From: Suillus spraguei
Taxonomy: Eukaryota; Basidiomycota; Agaricomycetes; Boletales; Suillaceae
Direction of reading: 5' to 3'
Assembly (NCBI GenBank): GCA_016800925.1
Contig: JABCPU010000666.1
Coordinates: 1 to 31,926 of the forward strand
Length of the DNA: 31,926 nucleotides
The translations under genes and the position numbers were made by a program. Below, one piece after another: positions 1 to 11,099 of this stretch. Every line of letters begins with the position of its first letter. Position 1 is the stretch's first letter. The notes under the pieces were generated by a model, which ran no database searches, was not told where the DNA came from, and worked only from the letters and a program-made list of their open reading frames with translations.

Positions 1-1791
1 CGCACACCCTTGCCCTTCCTACCCCCGGTCTGGGTCCCAGACACAAAGACAGACGCATGTATGCGGTGTGCACGCCCATTTGGGTTTGTGAGGTTTACAG
101 TGCCTCTATCGATATCTATGTCTTTCTCTTTGCCGTTGTTTCCCTCGTTTGAGTGGGCGAGCGCGAGTCAAGATCAAGGGGGGAAGGGTACAGACGAAGA
201 AGGATTAGGCAAGGGCGGCGAGGGCAGTGCACAGGAAGGCGGGAGTAGTGGGGGAGAAGGAGGAGTTGGGGGTGGTGAAGGGATGTGGAGAAGACGGCAT
301 CATTGTAGGCTTTGTGGGAAGGTCGTGTGTGCTGAGTGTTCTGGACGGGTAAGTCTTGCATTTTATTCGGTCGTGTTTCTCTGTTCTCTGTCGTTCATTC
401 GCTTTTCTCGCTATTCTTGATCCTTTGGTTCTCTCAACTTTTCCCAGTGCAAACTAACACTCAAGCCCAGACATTCTACATCACTGACCCATCCACCCAA
501 TCCCCTTCTGGCAAAAACATCAAAGCGAAACCCGCACGCGCATGCAACGAGTGCTACGAGGCTGCCTTCCCTCTCGTCCATCCCACCGGTGGTTCTAGCA
601 CTCCATCCACTTTATCAGCAAATCCGTCTTCACATCACATCGGTCCATCCCCAACCCTTTTCGGTATCCCAGCCTGGCTCTCGACCCCTGTGCCCACTGA
701 GGGGAGTAGTGGAGCTGATGCGTTGATGGCGATGACATTGAGCCCTAGTAGGGGTCGGATTGCGTTAGGTGCGTCGAGGAGAAGATTGAATTCCAGTGCG
801 AGTAAGGGAGGAGTGGAGGGAAATGTTGGTATGAGTGCCAATCCGTCGTATGCTGGTCATACATCTGGAAGCCCAGGACTATCCAAACGCGAGCTCAGCC
901 CAAGTTCAAGCAAGCGCGAGTTCACACCTAGTCCTGTCCGTCATCTCCCGCGGATCTCATTAGCTGATGGCAATTCCCCCCCATTGTCTCCTACCAGGCT
1001 CTCTCCTTCTTCCTCCCGATTTACTGCTCAAGACAGCATATACGAAGACGAAGATACAGACTCGCCAACTGTGCGCGTGCGTGATCAGGACTCTTACGTC
1101 AATCTCACTTTAGACCAAGACTATCGACACCAAGAAACTACACCAACTCTCCGGGCTCCTATATCTCGCCCCATCCGCATCCGCCACTCCGTGCGCGCGC
1201 GCCCACGGAGCTACCACGATATATTGGAGGATTTCGAGGTTCATGCGAGGGGCGGGAGCATGGCTAGTTCTGTGGCGACTTCATTGGGGCTGTGGCTGAG
1301 GAACGAGCGTCGAGGATAGATGATCGGGGGTACATGGGGGTGTGCACGTGGGAGGGGATGTGCACCACAACGAAGGGGAGGAGATTCGTGATGGGCTCCA
1401 TGAAGAGGAAGTTCACGACGGGATACGCCCAGGACAACCCCACGCAAAGAGAGAAGATACAGCCAGGAAGAAGAAACGGTTCTCATTACCTGCGGTAGCG
1501 GTGCAGACGGTGCCTGTAGTAGCACGCTCTGCTCCTGATTCGCACAGTGGATGGGGGAGGCGGTTTTCGCTTGTGCTTAGTGCGCGAACAAGGGGAAGGA
1601 GTGGAGAAAGTGAGAGTGACGGGAGCATGCGCTCTTCTTTGTTATCTTCTCGGGATAATCAAAGCGTACGTTCGCCGTCTCGGGGGGATAAGGTTGGGAA
1701 AGGTGGTAGGGAGAGCTTTGCGACGAGGGCGTTGATAGATGTGTTAAGAGGGAGGCGGGGGAAAGAACGAGTGAGCAAAGGGGGTAGTTGA
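1..1791 (+). CDS. FYVE zinc-finger protein, 3' part (5' end outside window), frame broken twice near C-terminus
   Basis: FYVE fingers bind phosphatidylinositol 3-phosphate on endosomal or vacuolar membranes. The reading frame is already open at base 1, so the gene starts outside the window. Visible FYVE parts are a WVPD motif followed by a CxxC pair (about 37-80), then the basic signature RRRHHCRLCG with a further CxxC (about 292-345). After an intron at 349-470 (GTAAGT, CTAAC branch site, CAG) come TFYI and the closing RACNECYEAAF. The spacer between the first and second cysteine pairs is unusually long and Gly/Glu-rich. The rest is Ser/Pro-rich and disordered. The frame stops at 1317-1319, but coding resemblance continues in a second frame (about 1292-1333) and a third (1334-1791, ending RGKERVSKGGS). 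Two net single-base losses, or sequence errors, explain this. A second copy of this tail lies at 20787-21670. Confidence 0.75.
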
Positions 1792-2120
1792 TCGAGGACA
1801 TACGCATTTGTAAATCTTATGGCATTGAACGCACTTGGCTTGGATTCACATATGTAGTGATACCTAATACATCATATATTCTAAGTATTCGTACTACTCT
1901 TTCGTGTCTCTACGACTTCGTGTTGGGCTGAGTCATCATGATTCGCATTATACCCGTCATTTATCGAATGATACCCAGCTACTAAGAAAATCATGCACAT
2001 GAGTAGAGCTCGCCGGAACTGCGATGCTTGGCTGTTATACATGCATGCATTACTGTGACACATTATTCAATCACTGGGTAGCTAGACTTACATAAAAAAA
2101 AATCAAATATACTCTTGAAG
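1036..2120 (+). repeat. Segmental duplication, copy A (end of FYVE gene plus 3' flank)
   Basis: This stretch pairs with 20787-21670 in the same orientation, about 19.7 kb away. Similarity starts inside the coding region near the motif IYEDEDTDSP and runs past the stop codon into untranscribed or untranslated flank (for example the shared words around 1990-2035 and 21550-21600). Because it includes 3' flanking DNA, it is a genomic duplication and not a retrocopy. Copy A keeps about 180 bases (1135-1313) and about 57 bases (1512-1568) that copy B lacks. Confidence 0.85.
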
Positions 2121-2539
2121 CTTGAAGAGCGCTCAGCTCTCACGCTCCTACTATGATACGCGATCAGTTTTACTCGACTCGTCGGAACCGATGAGTGCAG
2201 CTGCCAGCTGATTTTTTAATGATGGCCAAATAAAATCTTTGAATTCAATTTGACGTCTACACAGCACCAATCGTACAGAGATACTTCCCCGGGGTAGCGA
2301 CCGAAAGATGATGGCATGGTGGTATGCATCATGATGTGGTCATTACTGTACTGCACGTCACAAATCACACAAGGGTTCTGCTGATGGGCCCGCTGTACAC
2401 AACCACTAGGTTAATAGCGCTTTGCAGTATGTTCAACAGATGAGTTTTTACCTTCGTTCTGCGTTTGCAGGACTTTCGAAATGAACCTTGTCCAAATCGT
2501 GAGCCAACCTCCATCACTCATCAGGGCCTCATTGATTAG
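1792..2539. other. Intergenic, 3' flank of the FYVE gene
   Basis: No gene is recognised. The first 330 bases are the flank shared with the duplicate copy near 21360-21670. The rest is AT-rich with stops in all frames. Confidence 0.6.
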
Positions 2540-3154
2540 GTTTCCCTTTGGACCCCTACTAGTCGGCTCCTCTGGACTATCTTCGGCCAGACCGTGGTCA
2601 TAGGTTTTACTTGGGGCTTCACTGGAGAAATCTTGCTTACAGATGTTCTCCCACTACCTGATCATATTGTTCATCTGATCGTAGAATATCCGACCGTGCT
2701 GACTTTGATAGTTATGTTGATCTTAACAATCTTGTCGATCATTACTTCACCGTGCGTCTTCCTCAGACTTTAACGGCTCATTCAAACAACAGCGCCTGTC
2801 AACTTACATAGTACCTCTCAAATGGCCAAGCACGCACTATCTATCACCCAAAAAAAGCGGCTCACATGTGTGGAGCGAGAGAAGCTGATTCAAGTTAGTA
2901 CATGCTAATTATGTGCTGTAGCCTGTATCTTATCGGTGTTGCGTGTACCTTTCTGGGCGACCCAAATGACGGTGGATGCACCTAGGACCAAAGTTTCGTT
3001 GTACGATAAGGTCTTGCCCGATGTTCTTGAAAATTTGATACAAGGAAGATTAACTAGTTACAAACAAGAGCGATTTACTTGTTGTGTTGTGGTAAACCTT
3101 CTTGCTCAAATGACCTGTAATCATTGGGAAAGTTCATCACTAAATGTACACTAA
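2540..3154 (+). pseudogene. Possible relic of a multi-pass membrane protein gene
   Basis: From 2540 to about 2775 one frame reads as hydrophobic helices: ...IFGQTVVIGFTWGF, then a loop with LPLPDHIVHLIVEYP, then VLTLIVMLILTILSIITS, ending at a stop. A likely acceptor AG precedes it at 2538-2539. Short open stretches at 2822-2910 (MAKHALSITQKKRL) and 2936-3154 may be later exons. The pattern (loop, YPT, Leu/Ile/Val-rich helix, SIITS) resembles uncharacterised membrane proteins of Agaricomycetes, but no full domain can be assembled and no start is evident. Treat as a remnant; a chance hydrophobic frame is the alternative. Confidence 0.3.
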
Positions 3155-4129
3155 CTTTCAGAAGACCGGCAGAACACTAGTAAGTACTAGTGACTAGTGG
3201 CCCGTGTCCCAAAGCGTGTCCGAAGCTATTCCAGCCTGGTTCGCGGTTCCTTCTCCAATGTAACGGCCATGACTGAAAAGTTTCATTTCATGATCTTTGA
3301 GGTTTACACTGGCGTGCCATTCGTGCGGAGAGAAAACAACTTGATTTGACTTGAATGGATGTATTACGTTTGTACATGGGTGTGATTAAGTGGGAGAATT
3401 CGGGAGGAAGTTTTTAGGCGAAGGTGCCTACCGCCCCCGCCAGCCTCGAAGGGCCTTCAAGTAGCCTAAGAGAAAGAGGTGAGCTGCGAGGGCGGATCGC
3501 CTTGCTGTTAGATTTTGCCCTTTCAAGGCCCCACGAAAGTTTCAGGACATGGTTTGGGGTGTTAGCGAGTGCTGAATCGCGCAATCGTGTGACGGAAGAA
3601 GGAAAGGGAAGGTGGAGGAAAAGAAACGCTATGTGAACGGTCGCGGCAGAAGTGTGAAGAAACTACATAACTCTAACTATTTCCTCCGCTCGTACCTGAG
3701 TCGCTACGTAATAGGGAGGCGACTTCTGCGCCAATCGCTCATTTTCCATTCCAATAAATCTCACTACCAAGCGTACCGAACTCGCGTCTCGACAGTTTTT
3801 GGTCAGTCTGTGTAAGCGCGCTGGCTTACTAGAGTTCCCATAGATGATCTACATAAATACTGTCCGCGGATACTGAACACGAGCTTCCAGTATCACTGCC
3901 TTATGGCGTCACAGTGAAAGCGAACGGTAGGCTTGACTAAGTTATAGTCTGTCAAGGATCTATATCACCTTTCTTACCTCGTACGTGACAACACTTGTGC
4001 CCTGGACTGTGGATCTGTTATCTGTGAGTCCCTCGTCCAGGCGCTGGCCGCTTACTATTCCATAATTTAGGGCGTAAACAAAACATAGGCTTTCATAGCC
4101 TTCAGTTGTTTGATACTACTGCGCACAGA
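3155..4129. other. Intergenic, nothing recognised
   Basis: Open frames here (3424-3636 and 3612-3815) have no motif or splice pattern that supports a gene. The last part must hold the promoter of the gene starting at 4130, but I see no clear TATA box. Confidence 0.5.
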
Positions 4130-4998
4130 ATGGCTGACATCGCGACTCCTGAGTTTCTCAGCGAACTGCAGTCTTTGTATCCCACACCAGCAAAATATGT
4201 TGACGGTGATTGGTTCTCGCTGCCAGTATAGCGTTCAGCTCGAGCAATTGCCCCGAAGGCATCCCATACATACTTCGTTATGCTCTCGACGATCTCGACA
4301 AAATTCCCGACACCTCGGATGGAGATCGCAGATTGCTCGTGCGGAAGATAAACGATGGAATCTTCAAGTCTGGCTTGATCTCTGGTTATCTCAAAGTTAA
4401 TGTCATGGCATCCTCATTGACGCTGGTGATCTTACAAATTGCTCGCTATCTCTAGGTCTACAATGCCCTTGTGTTGCTATATGAAGCCACCCCCGAAGAG
4501 CTACGAGGCACTGAGCCTCTGCGGTCAGTGTGCGAGTTATCTTGATTCCTCTCTTCCTCACTTGCTGTATGATAGCGACTTTACTCGATCGAAAGAGGAA
4601 GTTGCTGCTGCTGGTCAGGCGTGTTTTGATGTAACATACGGTGATACAGCAGCAAAAGTTCAGCCCATACTTCAATCCGCTTACCCAGATCTCGGTATGT
4701 CTACATAGACATACTTCCAATCAGTTCCTGAATTTGGATACCCACAGAACATCTTACGATAAAATTTGGGTACGGGTATGTGTGCGCCTTCATGGAAGTG
4801 ACTTCAGCCAAGGAGACGTCATTCGCCATGATTGCCGCTCTGATCCCGAATGACACACCTCGTCAGGCTGAATGGCACTTGCCTGGAGCTGTTCGCAATG
4901 GTGCAACGGTCGAGGAGGTCAGAGCTGTACGAGAGATCGCACTGAAAATCGCGATCAAGACGGGCATCCCTTTAAAACATGAGGTTCCCAACATTTGA
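4130..4998 (+). CDS. AhpD-like / carboxymuconolactone decarboxylase-like protein (one base missing in exon 1)
   Basis: Start is MADIATPEFLSELQSLYPTP at 4130. Exons are 4130-4395, 4456-4523, 4576-4694 and 4748-4998. Introns are 60, 52 and 53 bp with GT-AG borders (GTTAAT, GTCAGT, GTATGT). The spliced length is 704 bases, so one extra base would give exactly 234 codons plus stop. The break is near 4211-4228, where VDGDWF changes frame into ASIAFSSSNCPEG and the original frame hits TAG at 4229. The C-terminal part carries the AhpD-fold pattern: WHLPGAVRNGATVEEVRAV and an REIALKIA helix. The classic CxxC redox pair of AhpD is not seen, so peroxidase activity is doubtful. Family assignment rests on fold-pattern resemblance. 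The single lost base could be a young pseudogene mutation or a sequence error. Confidence 0.7.
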
Positions 4999-5126
4999 CA
5001 CAGTCTACTACGTAAAGGTGTATCTTAATGCGATCAAGATGAAGTTGTATACATCGTTGTATTCAAGCCAGTGGCAGTAGATTGTTCCCGTACGAAATTG
5101 AGCATTTATTATCAGGTATATTTTCA

Positions 5127-6034
5127 CTATACGCGCTCAGTGAATCTCGTCTGGAAGAATGTGATTGCAACTCCTAAAGGCAGTAAAGAGTACGTCATTA
5201 GCATTAGTCGTTCGCGATTCGCGTAGATATATGCATGAGCATATCATATTCCATGCTTTTAACTCCTTGCCTAACTAATATCCCATCCCGACAGGGAACT
5301 TCACTGTTTCAAATTGATGAGATCCAACTTCTCGGTAAAATGCACGAGTATGTGCTCTACCTATGTCACTTTCGGTGATGATCTTGAGCGTTGTGAGTTG
5401 CGGAGAGATGCATGCATCTGCGATAGTATAATGATCTCCAACCGCGAAATCTCCACCCTCCTCCAGAAGTTCTCGAATAAATTCAATCCCCTTTAGGATA
5501 TTGTCATATGGCTCGTTCCCTCGATGTGTTTAGTAGTTGCATCAGTAAAGAAATGGACTTTGGCCCACGAAATACCATCCTTTGGCAGGAGGCCAGAGTC
5601 TGGATAGAGATCTGCCAAGATCTCAAGGATGACATTCGATTCTGTGAGTTTAGCGGACAGGGACGAAGGATCATCGGGCTCGACACTGGGTCCTCCATAT
5701 GTCACAGCGGGTACCTATAATTATAATGTCACACTCGTGTACAACGGACGCAGAATTTTTTTCATACATACCTTACCGGTGGGGTTCACTTTACTGGTGA
5801 ACTACTCTGGTTTATTTAGGAAATTAACTTGGTAGGCTCTGTAGGGTGTATTGGCTTCAGTAAGGGCCAGTTTAATCTGTCACTTTGCGTCAGAGACTCG
5901 TGAGATCGCGTCAACAGTCATTTCACCTTCAGGCTATAGGGTGAGAGCTGTAGAGTTCACGGTCAGACAACTTTTCTACTTCACTCTCCATCATTTCTCG
6001 CCTTGTGAAGATGCAAAGTCAGCTGTTCGGGCAT
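5127..6034 (-). pseudogene. Glutathione S-transferase pseudogene
   Basis: Read on the minus strand, the start is MPEQLTLHLHKA at 6034. The thioredoxin-fold half continues as LALTEANTPYRAYQVNF, then KVNPTGK, an intron, and VPAVTYGGPSVEP. SAKLTESNVILEILADLYP is the usual glutathione-site region (E/S-x-x-I). The C-terminal helical half is seen at about 5380-5480 as KGIEFIRELL ... DFAVGDHYTIADACI. Breaks: TGA at 5880-5882 where the family has Arg, TAG at 5802-5804 where PEW is expected, and a frame change with loss of the segment between the two domains near 5505-5530. A weak C-terminal exon may end at 5127. It is a dead or fragmentary gene; the retained intron shows it is not a retrocopy. Confidence 0.75.
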
Positions 6035-6814
6035 GACGATTTGGGTAATAGCACTTCAACCAATGAACGCGTAGGTTTATATCTAACACAAGCAGAACTT
6101 TAGACCCGGCATCGGTCGTGATTGCATCACTGCTTGGTGAGCTGATATTGGGTACTGCTAGAGTTATTCCTAATCAGGGAGGGTTGCTATGTGGGAATGA
6201 ATGTTACTAATTAACAAACTAGTCTGAAGACAACCATAATACCCCGATATCTTGGTGAATGAATCAGTTGCTGACTGAGATTTATCTGCTGGTCCACGCC
6301 GCACGGCATATATCAACATTGGGAATTTCATCAACAACTGAGCTCACTAAGAAAATTCCACGTCACGGAGCGAGTATTAGTATACTAGCGTCCCAGGAGA
6401 AGGCGGTAAAATGCCAGTGTTCGGCATCTGCCATTTGCTGACAGACGTATCATCAGATTCATCACCTCGATGAAGGTTTCAACTCCGTCTGCATCCCTGT
6501 AAGTATACTTTAAATGGTGGAGCCTGGTCGGTTATAGCCTGACACTTACCAGTATTCATCGAAGAATTGAGCCTTGGCCCTTCACGGCCCACCCATTTGA
6601 AGGGATGACCGTGACAGTCAAATTGATTGTTTGCAGTGGCACAAGCAATACCAAGCGTTGGTGAAGGAGCCAGCAAAAGAAAGATCTATGATGTTGGGAA
6701 TGGAGAAAAGTGCTCGCTGCCCACATATCCAGATTCATCTCTGGAAATTTTGTGGTACCATGACGAGAATTATGTAACACGAGGGTTCAAGAAGGGATAA
6801 CAACACCTAGACTC
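6035..6814. other. Mostly non-coding; one doubtful minus-strand reading frame
   Basis: On the minus strand, 6676 to about 6480 reads APSPTLGIACATANNQFD followed by FKWVGREG, with a good splice donor GTAAGT near 6549 and an acceptor ACAG near 6500. After it an open frame (DADGVETFIEVMNLMIR) continues to about 6390. This could be the remains of a small secreted protein, but a clean signal peptide is interrupted by a stop and no family is recognised. Confidence 0.25.
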
Positions 6815-7126
6815 GTGATCAGTCCCTCTATGAAGCAAACCTCGGTCTGTATTCAAGATGCGAGGATTATGTATGATGACTTCAATCGTTCATTCCGGAC
6901 TCTGGTTTCGTGGATATCACAACAAGTACGACTTTTCCACGACTATCACGGCGTGAGCGCATCAAATCTGCTAGTATCCAAGATTCTCCGAGACGGGCAC
7001 ATATCCATCCTTGACTTTGGGTGTACAATCCTTGATCATTCACAGCTAGGTTTCGCCGTTAATCGTGACCGAATATACTACTCTTCGAAGGAAGAGAAGG
7101 AAAAAGGACCAGTCCTCGTCAAGTAA
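6815..7126 (+). pseudogene. Protein-kinase-like fragment
   Basis: The frame contains LFHDYHGVSASNLLVSK and then GHISILDFGC. This has the order of a kinase-like catalytic loop (H...N-L-L-V) and the DFG metal-binding motif, as in the kinase-like or phosphotransferase genes common in Agaricomycetes. The catalytic Asp expected just before the S-x-x-N part is absent (HGVSASN instead of H-G-D-x-x-x-x-N), and no N-lobe with glycine loop or VAVK lysine is visible upstream. The fragment ends in KGPVLVK at a possible donor (GTAAGC). Probably a gene remnant. The match is short, so confidence is modest. Confidence 0.4.
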
Positions 7127-7446
7127 GCTCTCACTTTCACCTCCGTTTTGATTTACAAATTTTATACTTTCGGACGATGTGTCACTTGTAGTCCGCGTGA
7201 ACACGCGAGTATTCAAAGAATCTGATGTGGTCTTTCTAGATGGTCTTTTTAATTGTTCTGTCTGCCTCCGAACAAGTGGACTGCACGATCTTTTTCTATT
7301 GAATAGAACTGGGAGAGGAGAACCCAGGAAGTTTATAAATTACTCATTCTCGAACTATGTGTTGCCTTTGGTATCTATCTGGTACGATTTCCTTCTTACA
7401 TAAATATTTTCTATAGGTCCGTTCTGACGGTCAATCAGACTCAATC
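7127..7446. other. Short gap, nothing firm
   Basis: An open frame at 7179-7403 (+) has no recognisable motif. It could hold a further exon of the kinase-like remnant, since a GTAAGC donor at about 7123 and a TAG acceptor at about 7191 frame a plausible intron. Confidence 0.25.
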
Positions 7447-9362
7447 TCATCCAAGTGCGACCCAACCGCACAACTCCATCCTCTGACTTATCTCTGTGGG
7501 CATCCGCAACACCGTCTCTTTATGCAGTTCATTGTCCTTGCAGTTCTCCGAACAAAGAACAAACCTCCCAAGCCCTCCCTCTCGTCCTGCGAATATGCAC
7601 ACCGTCGGCGCTCGCTCAGCACGGAAATAGTACACGGTCGACGAGTATGCGTCGATGAGCGTATACATATGTCCCGCATCTGGTCCACTCTTCTCTTGTT
7701 CCTCCGCATCCTCGTATTGTTTGTCTGAACCTCTCCGTCCTCCGAGTTGTTCTGGCTGCGAGAACGGTGAACCGCTTGGCGTGTAAAACATCCTTGGGAA
7801 ATGTTTAATGGTTCCCCCGTATAAGTGACTCTCTACCTTGTTTCTATCGATCACTCCTTTGACCCCGATCAACCACGGTTGTGCGGCGGCTATACGCCCA
7901 GATTTAGCATATAGAAACAGGACAGGGGAAAGGATGAGGAGCAGGATTCCAATGCCAATTAGTGCAAGGCCTCCCGCTCTATCGATTTCCCACACAATCC
8001 CTAGCCCGATGATAATGCCGGCCAGGAAAAATACGGTATGAACCCGACAACCTTCCTCTGCAGTGACTGTGTAGTCGAAAATGCAACCTCTGGAAAGTCC
8101 TTCCATCTAATGGCTGCTGCCCGACAGCCATCCAAAACGAGAGCTCCGTTCTTCGTCACACCAGCTACTTGGATCTCCGGAAGAATGTCCCAAAGATTTG
8201 CGTCGTAGATATCATTGTCAGCATACCAGCATGCCTCTGGAGTGGTGGCCGAGGGAAGCATGGACACCATGCGCTCAGTGATACGGTCGTTATCGTTGGC
8301 CATTGACAACCTTGCGAGCGCCTTTAATTCATCCTCATCGTAGGTCGGCTGAATGCGGTGCTCAAAAAAGCCCATGAGCGCATAGACTCGCTCCGCCTTG
8401 TGTGGCTTGTATGACTTGTACACCTCGTCGGTGACAGGTCCCCCACCTATCATATCCAACTTTGGTGGGGGTGGAGGGCCAGAAGATACTGGAAGATCTA
8501 GCATAGCGCGTTTCCATATAGCTTTCTTCAAAAGTGCCAAGCGCTCCAGCCTCTCAAGCGGATCCTTCCCACCGTATGCATTAACAATTGCTTGTTCATC
8601 GTCGGCGTTCGTATAGGCCAGGTTAGCCAACTCAAACAACGACAATGGCTTGACCTCTTCCCGATCCCGGAACGTATAGCAAAGCCGAGGGCTCAGGAGG
8701 GCTTCTGGAAAAGTCCATACTCGTTTGCCCCAGTTCCTCCAACACTCGTTCTCTCCAGATGCGGCTCTCCCGAGCATGATCAACGTCGTCTCCGCCCTAC
8801 GGTAGACGTCTGCCATGCAGTACACATCCCGATTACGCTCTGACGAATCACCTAAACACTCCAGGTCGACCCAGTAGGCATTGAATTGCTGTCCGAGCAC
8901 TGCTGCACGAACCTTGTCTACAAACTGTGCGATTTCTTCGTTATTGCCCCGAGTGTAGACGTCAAGGGCGCGGTAAGAGATGGCAATGAACTTGGTGTGG
9001 ACGATGATTTCGCGATCTGCACATTCAACCCACCCATCCTGGTTTAGGCTGCGGATCATAAGAATTCGAGGGTAACAAGCGTGTGTGCGGGTATTTATCT
9101 CATCCTCCATTATGACGCGCGATGAATGCTCCTTGCGAGAACGAGCGGCCCATAGCTGACCCTGAAAATGGCGAAGATATGGTTTGTAGTATCCAGTATT
9201 GTATGATGACTCCGTATCCTCGGAAGAGTCATCTCCGGTGTTGAGGTAAAGTTCCACAAGAAACCAGATGACTGGCCATAATAGCTTCCCTGTAAACCAG
9301 ACAAATTTCCAGATCCACTTGAAAAAATCCATCCTCGTATGGGGGAATGGGATAGCAGCCAT
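7447..9362 (-). CDS. HET-like membrane protein, one frameshift near 8000-8030
   Basis: Minus-strand gene of about 640 residues in two abutting frames: 9362-8001 (453 codons) and then the frame that ends at 7447. Residues about 14-40 form a hydrophobic Trp-rich helix (WKFVWFTGKLLWPVIWFL); Met11 (9332) is an equally good start. Residues about 125-225 follow the order of a heterokaryon-incompatibility (HET) domain: FIAISYRA, AYWVDLECLG, YCMADVYRRAETTLIMLG, RVWTFPEALLS. The second frame adds a membrane helix pair (GGLALIGIGILLLILSPVLFL) and a conserved tail (AAQPWLIGVKGV, LYGGTIKHFPRMF, CVFAGREGGLGRFVLC-like, WVALG). At the junction YFSWPALSSG meets LGIVWEIDRAGG with one base too few and no room for an intron. 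The rest is perfect over 1.9 kb, so either a very recent mutation or a sequence error. Function is unknown; HET proteins act in non-self recognition. Confidence 0.75.
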
Positions 9363-9690
9363 ATGGCTACTTTGCTCGCCTCATCAGTGTTGTCCTTGAT
9401 GGCAACTTCAAATTTTCCAGAGGGAGTGACAGCTTGCACGATGAGCTTTCGGCAATTTCCTGTGGTGGGACTGACGTATCTCTGCTCTTTACCGTGAGTT
9501 TTTAATTGTCCTATGTCATTGGTGCAAGTGACATCCGAGTCCTTACTACGCGTGAGTGGGAGCAAGAGCATCCTAACCATTCCTGTGGAAGTGTTGATGT
9601 AATGATGAGCGCAAAGACTACAGAATTTTTGGGCTATGAACTAGACTTACGACGAAGAGAGTGACACGAGTAGGGTTGTGTTTCTTATAG
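9363..9690. other. Upstream region of the HET-like gene
   Basis: A minus-strand open frame reaches 9580 in another frame from the gene, with no recognisable motif. It probably holds the promoter and leader of the minus-strand gene. No TATA box was picked out. Confidence 0.35.
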
Positions 9691-9898
9691 CGATGCCCCA
9701 TTACCTTTATATGCACCTATACGTGCCATCAAGGGTATGACATGGGTGCAGCACAATGTCCCAGAATCCCAAGTAAGTCCCCCGCCACATTTGTTGTGAT
9801 TGTTACTATCATAAAGTTAACTATGACATTTTCAGTTATTTACTCACCGGTTCATTGATGAGTTGGGTATCTATGGGTACCCAGTGTGTGTGGTCTAG
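9691..9898 (+). pseudogene. Two unrecognised exon-like pieces left of the transposon
   Basis: An acceptor (TTTCTTATAG) is followed by an open stretch reading APLPLYAPIRAIKG and MTWVQHNVPESQ. Then comes a textbook intron (GTAAGTCCCC to ATGACATTTTCAG, about 9774-9836) and LFTHRFIDELGIYGYPVCVV, ending in TAG. Splice signals and amino-acid pattern look like real protein coding, but I do not recognise the family and no start is visible. The opposite strand is also partly open (VLDHTHWVPIDTQLINEP) but has poorer splice sites. Probably a fragment of a gene disrupted before or by the neighbouring element. Confidence 0.35.
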
Positions 9899-9967
9899 CA
9901 CCCCAATAGGAAGTGACTGATGCTTCGAATGCCCAGAACCAGACGTCCTAGTATTACATAAATATTA

Positions 9968-10045
9968 CAGCTCTTTGCATAAAGGATGGCAGTGGCGTGA
10001 TATTTTCGTTCAATTAGGAAATGTTGGACTTAGTTGAAATTTAGC
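9968..10045 (+). repeat. Left terminal inverted repeat
   Basis: Pairs with the complement of 11020-11097. The shared core contains GGCAGTGGCGTGA and CAATTAGGAAATGTTGGACTT; a few substitutions separate the copies. Confidence 0.85.
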
Positions 10046-10085
10046 TTGTGTAGCCCTGTACTACCCTTGTTATCATCTTCGCAAC

Positions 10086-11001
10086 ATGGGATTTCGCAAG
10101 ATCAGTCGTGACGTGAAACTTGCAGCAATCTGACTCCATGAACGGAACCTTCTGAGCCTTCGCGACATCCTAGACTCCTGCGGATTTTCCAAACGCACTT
10201 GGTTTTGGATTTTGAGGCTCTGGCGTGAAACCGGTGCTCTTGTGAACCATCAACCTAGCACAGCAATGCGTGGTCGTCTGCGTGCTCTCGATTATGAAGA
10301 TATTGATTGCCTGCTTCGTCTTGTAAGGCAGAATCCTGACTATTTTTTGAACAAGCTCATGCATCTCCTCGCAACAAACCAATTCATATCTGTCCATCTC
10401 ACAACAATCTTCCGTGAGCTCGAACGTGCTGATGTGAGCTACAAGAAACTCAAGCGCATTGCCGAAGAACGAAACGAAACTCCGTGCTGCATTCATCGCA
10501 CGCATGGCTCAGTAAGATCCATCAGAGTTGGGATTTATTGACAAGACCTCGAAAGACGAGCGAACACCTGGTAGACACTATGGACGATCAAGGACAGGTA
10601 CATGTGCAGAGAAAAAGTAGGTGTTTGTGCGTGCACGGCGGACATCCTTCTCACACTGGATGGCATTGTTGCTGCGACTGTTATCGAAGGCTCTATGACC
10701 CAGGAGTTGTTCCTAGAGTGGCTTGAGAACATTGTTGTGAGTCTCGCCATGAATGTACTGTCGATGTACCCAAAAAAAATTTGTCAACTCCCAAAGTGTT
10801 TGGCCTATCCTGTTCCCTCAGTGTCCTTGTAATGGACAATGCGAAAATAAGGTCACTGTCATGCTCTAGCAGGCTCTTGTGTTTTTTAGAGGCAGGAATA
10901 ATAGTTATAAATGGCATAATGATAATGAATTACAGGGAATGTGAAGGATGGCAGTGGCGTGAAATTTTCATTCAATTAGGAAATGTTGGACTTGAAATTT
11001 A
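10086..11001 (+). pseudogene. Tc1/IS630-type transposase, broken and truncated
   Basis: A frame starts MGFRKISRDVKLAAI at 10086 and meets TGA at 10131 (Arg expected). It continues without another break through the DNA-binding region: LHERNLLSLRDIL, SKRTWFWILRLWRETGALV, LLRLVRQNPDYFLNKLM, then the second helix-turn-helix FISVHLTTIFRELERADVSY and KKLKRIAEERNE. After a frame change come GFIDKTSKDERTPGR and a TAG. A third frame has LLTLDGIVAATVIEGS (first catalytic Asp) and MTQELFLEWLENIV; SVLVMDNAKI (second Asp) follows. The region that should hold the third acidic residue (PYSPDLNPIE-type motif) is missing and is replaced by the internal end repeat. The enzyme cannot be active. Confidence 0.8.
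10933..10999 (+). repeat. Internal third copy of the transposon end
   Basis: It is preceded by TA (10931-10932) and starts CAGGGAATGTGAAGGATGGC. It differs from the outer ends only in the first 15 bases or so and then follows them closely through GGAAATGTTGGACTT. With the right end it makes a 165-bp TA-flanked hairpin unit (10933-11097). Confidence 0.75.
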
Positions 11002-11019
11002 GCTTGTTGTCCGACAAGG

Positions 11020-11097
11020 AGCGAAATTTCATCAAGTCCAACATTTCCTAATTGAATAAAAATTTCACGCCACTGCCGTCCTTTATGCAAAGAGCTG
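11020..11097 (-). repeat. Right terminal inverted repeat
   Basis: Inverted copy of 9968-10045, followed directly by TA at 11098-11099. It also pairs with the internal copy at 10933-10999 to form a hairpin with a spacer of about 20 bp. Confidence 0.85.
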
Positions 11098-11099
11098 TA

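Larger units (their letters stand above)
9968..11097 (+). mobile_element. Tc1/mariner-type DNA transposon, inactive, 1130 bp
   Basis: Both ends start with CAGCTCTTTGCATAAAGG (left at 9968, right read inward from 11097) and are flanked by the dinucleotide TA (9966-9967 and 11098-11099), the target-site duplication of the Tc1/mariner superfamily. The inverted ends stay alike for about 75 bp. Inside is a plus-strand transposase remnant. A third end-like sequence, also preceded by TA, lies at 10933, so the last 165 bp form a hairpin that looks like a MITE nested at the right end. Confidence 0.85.
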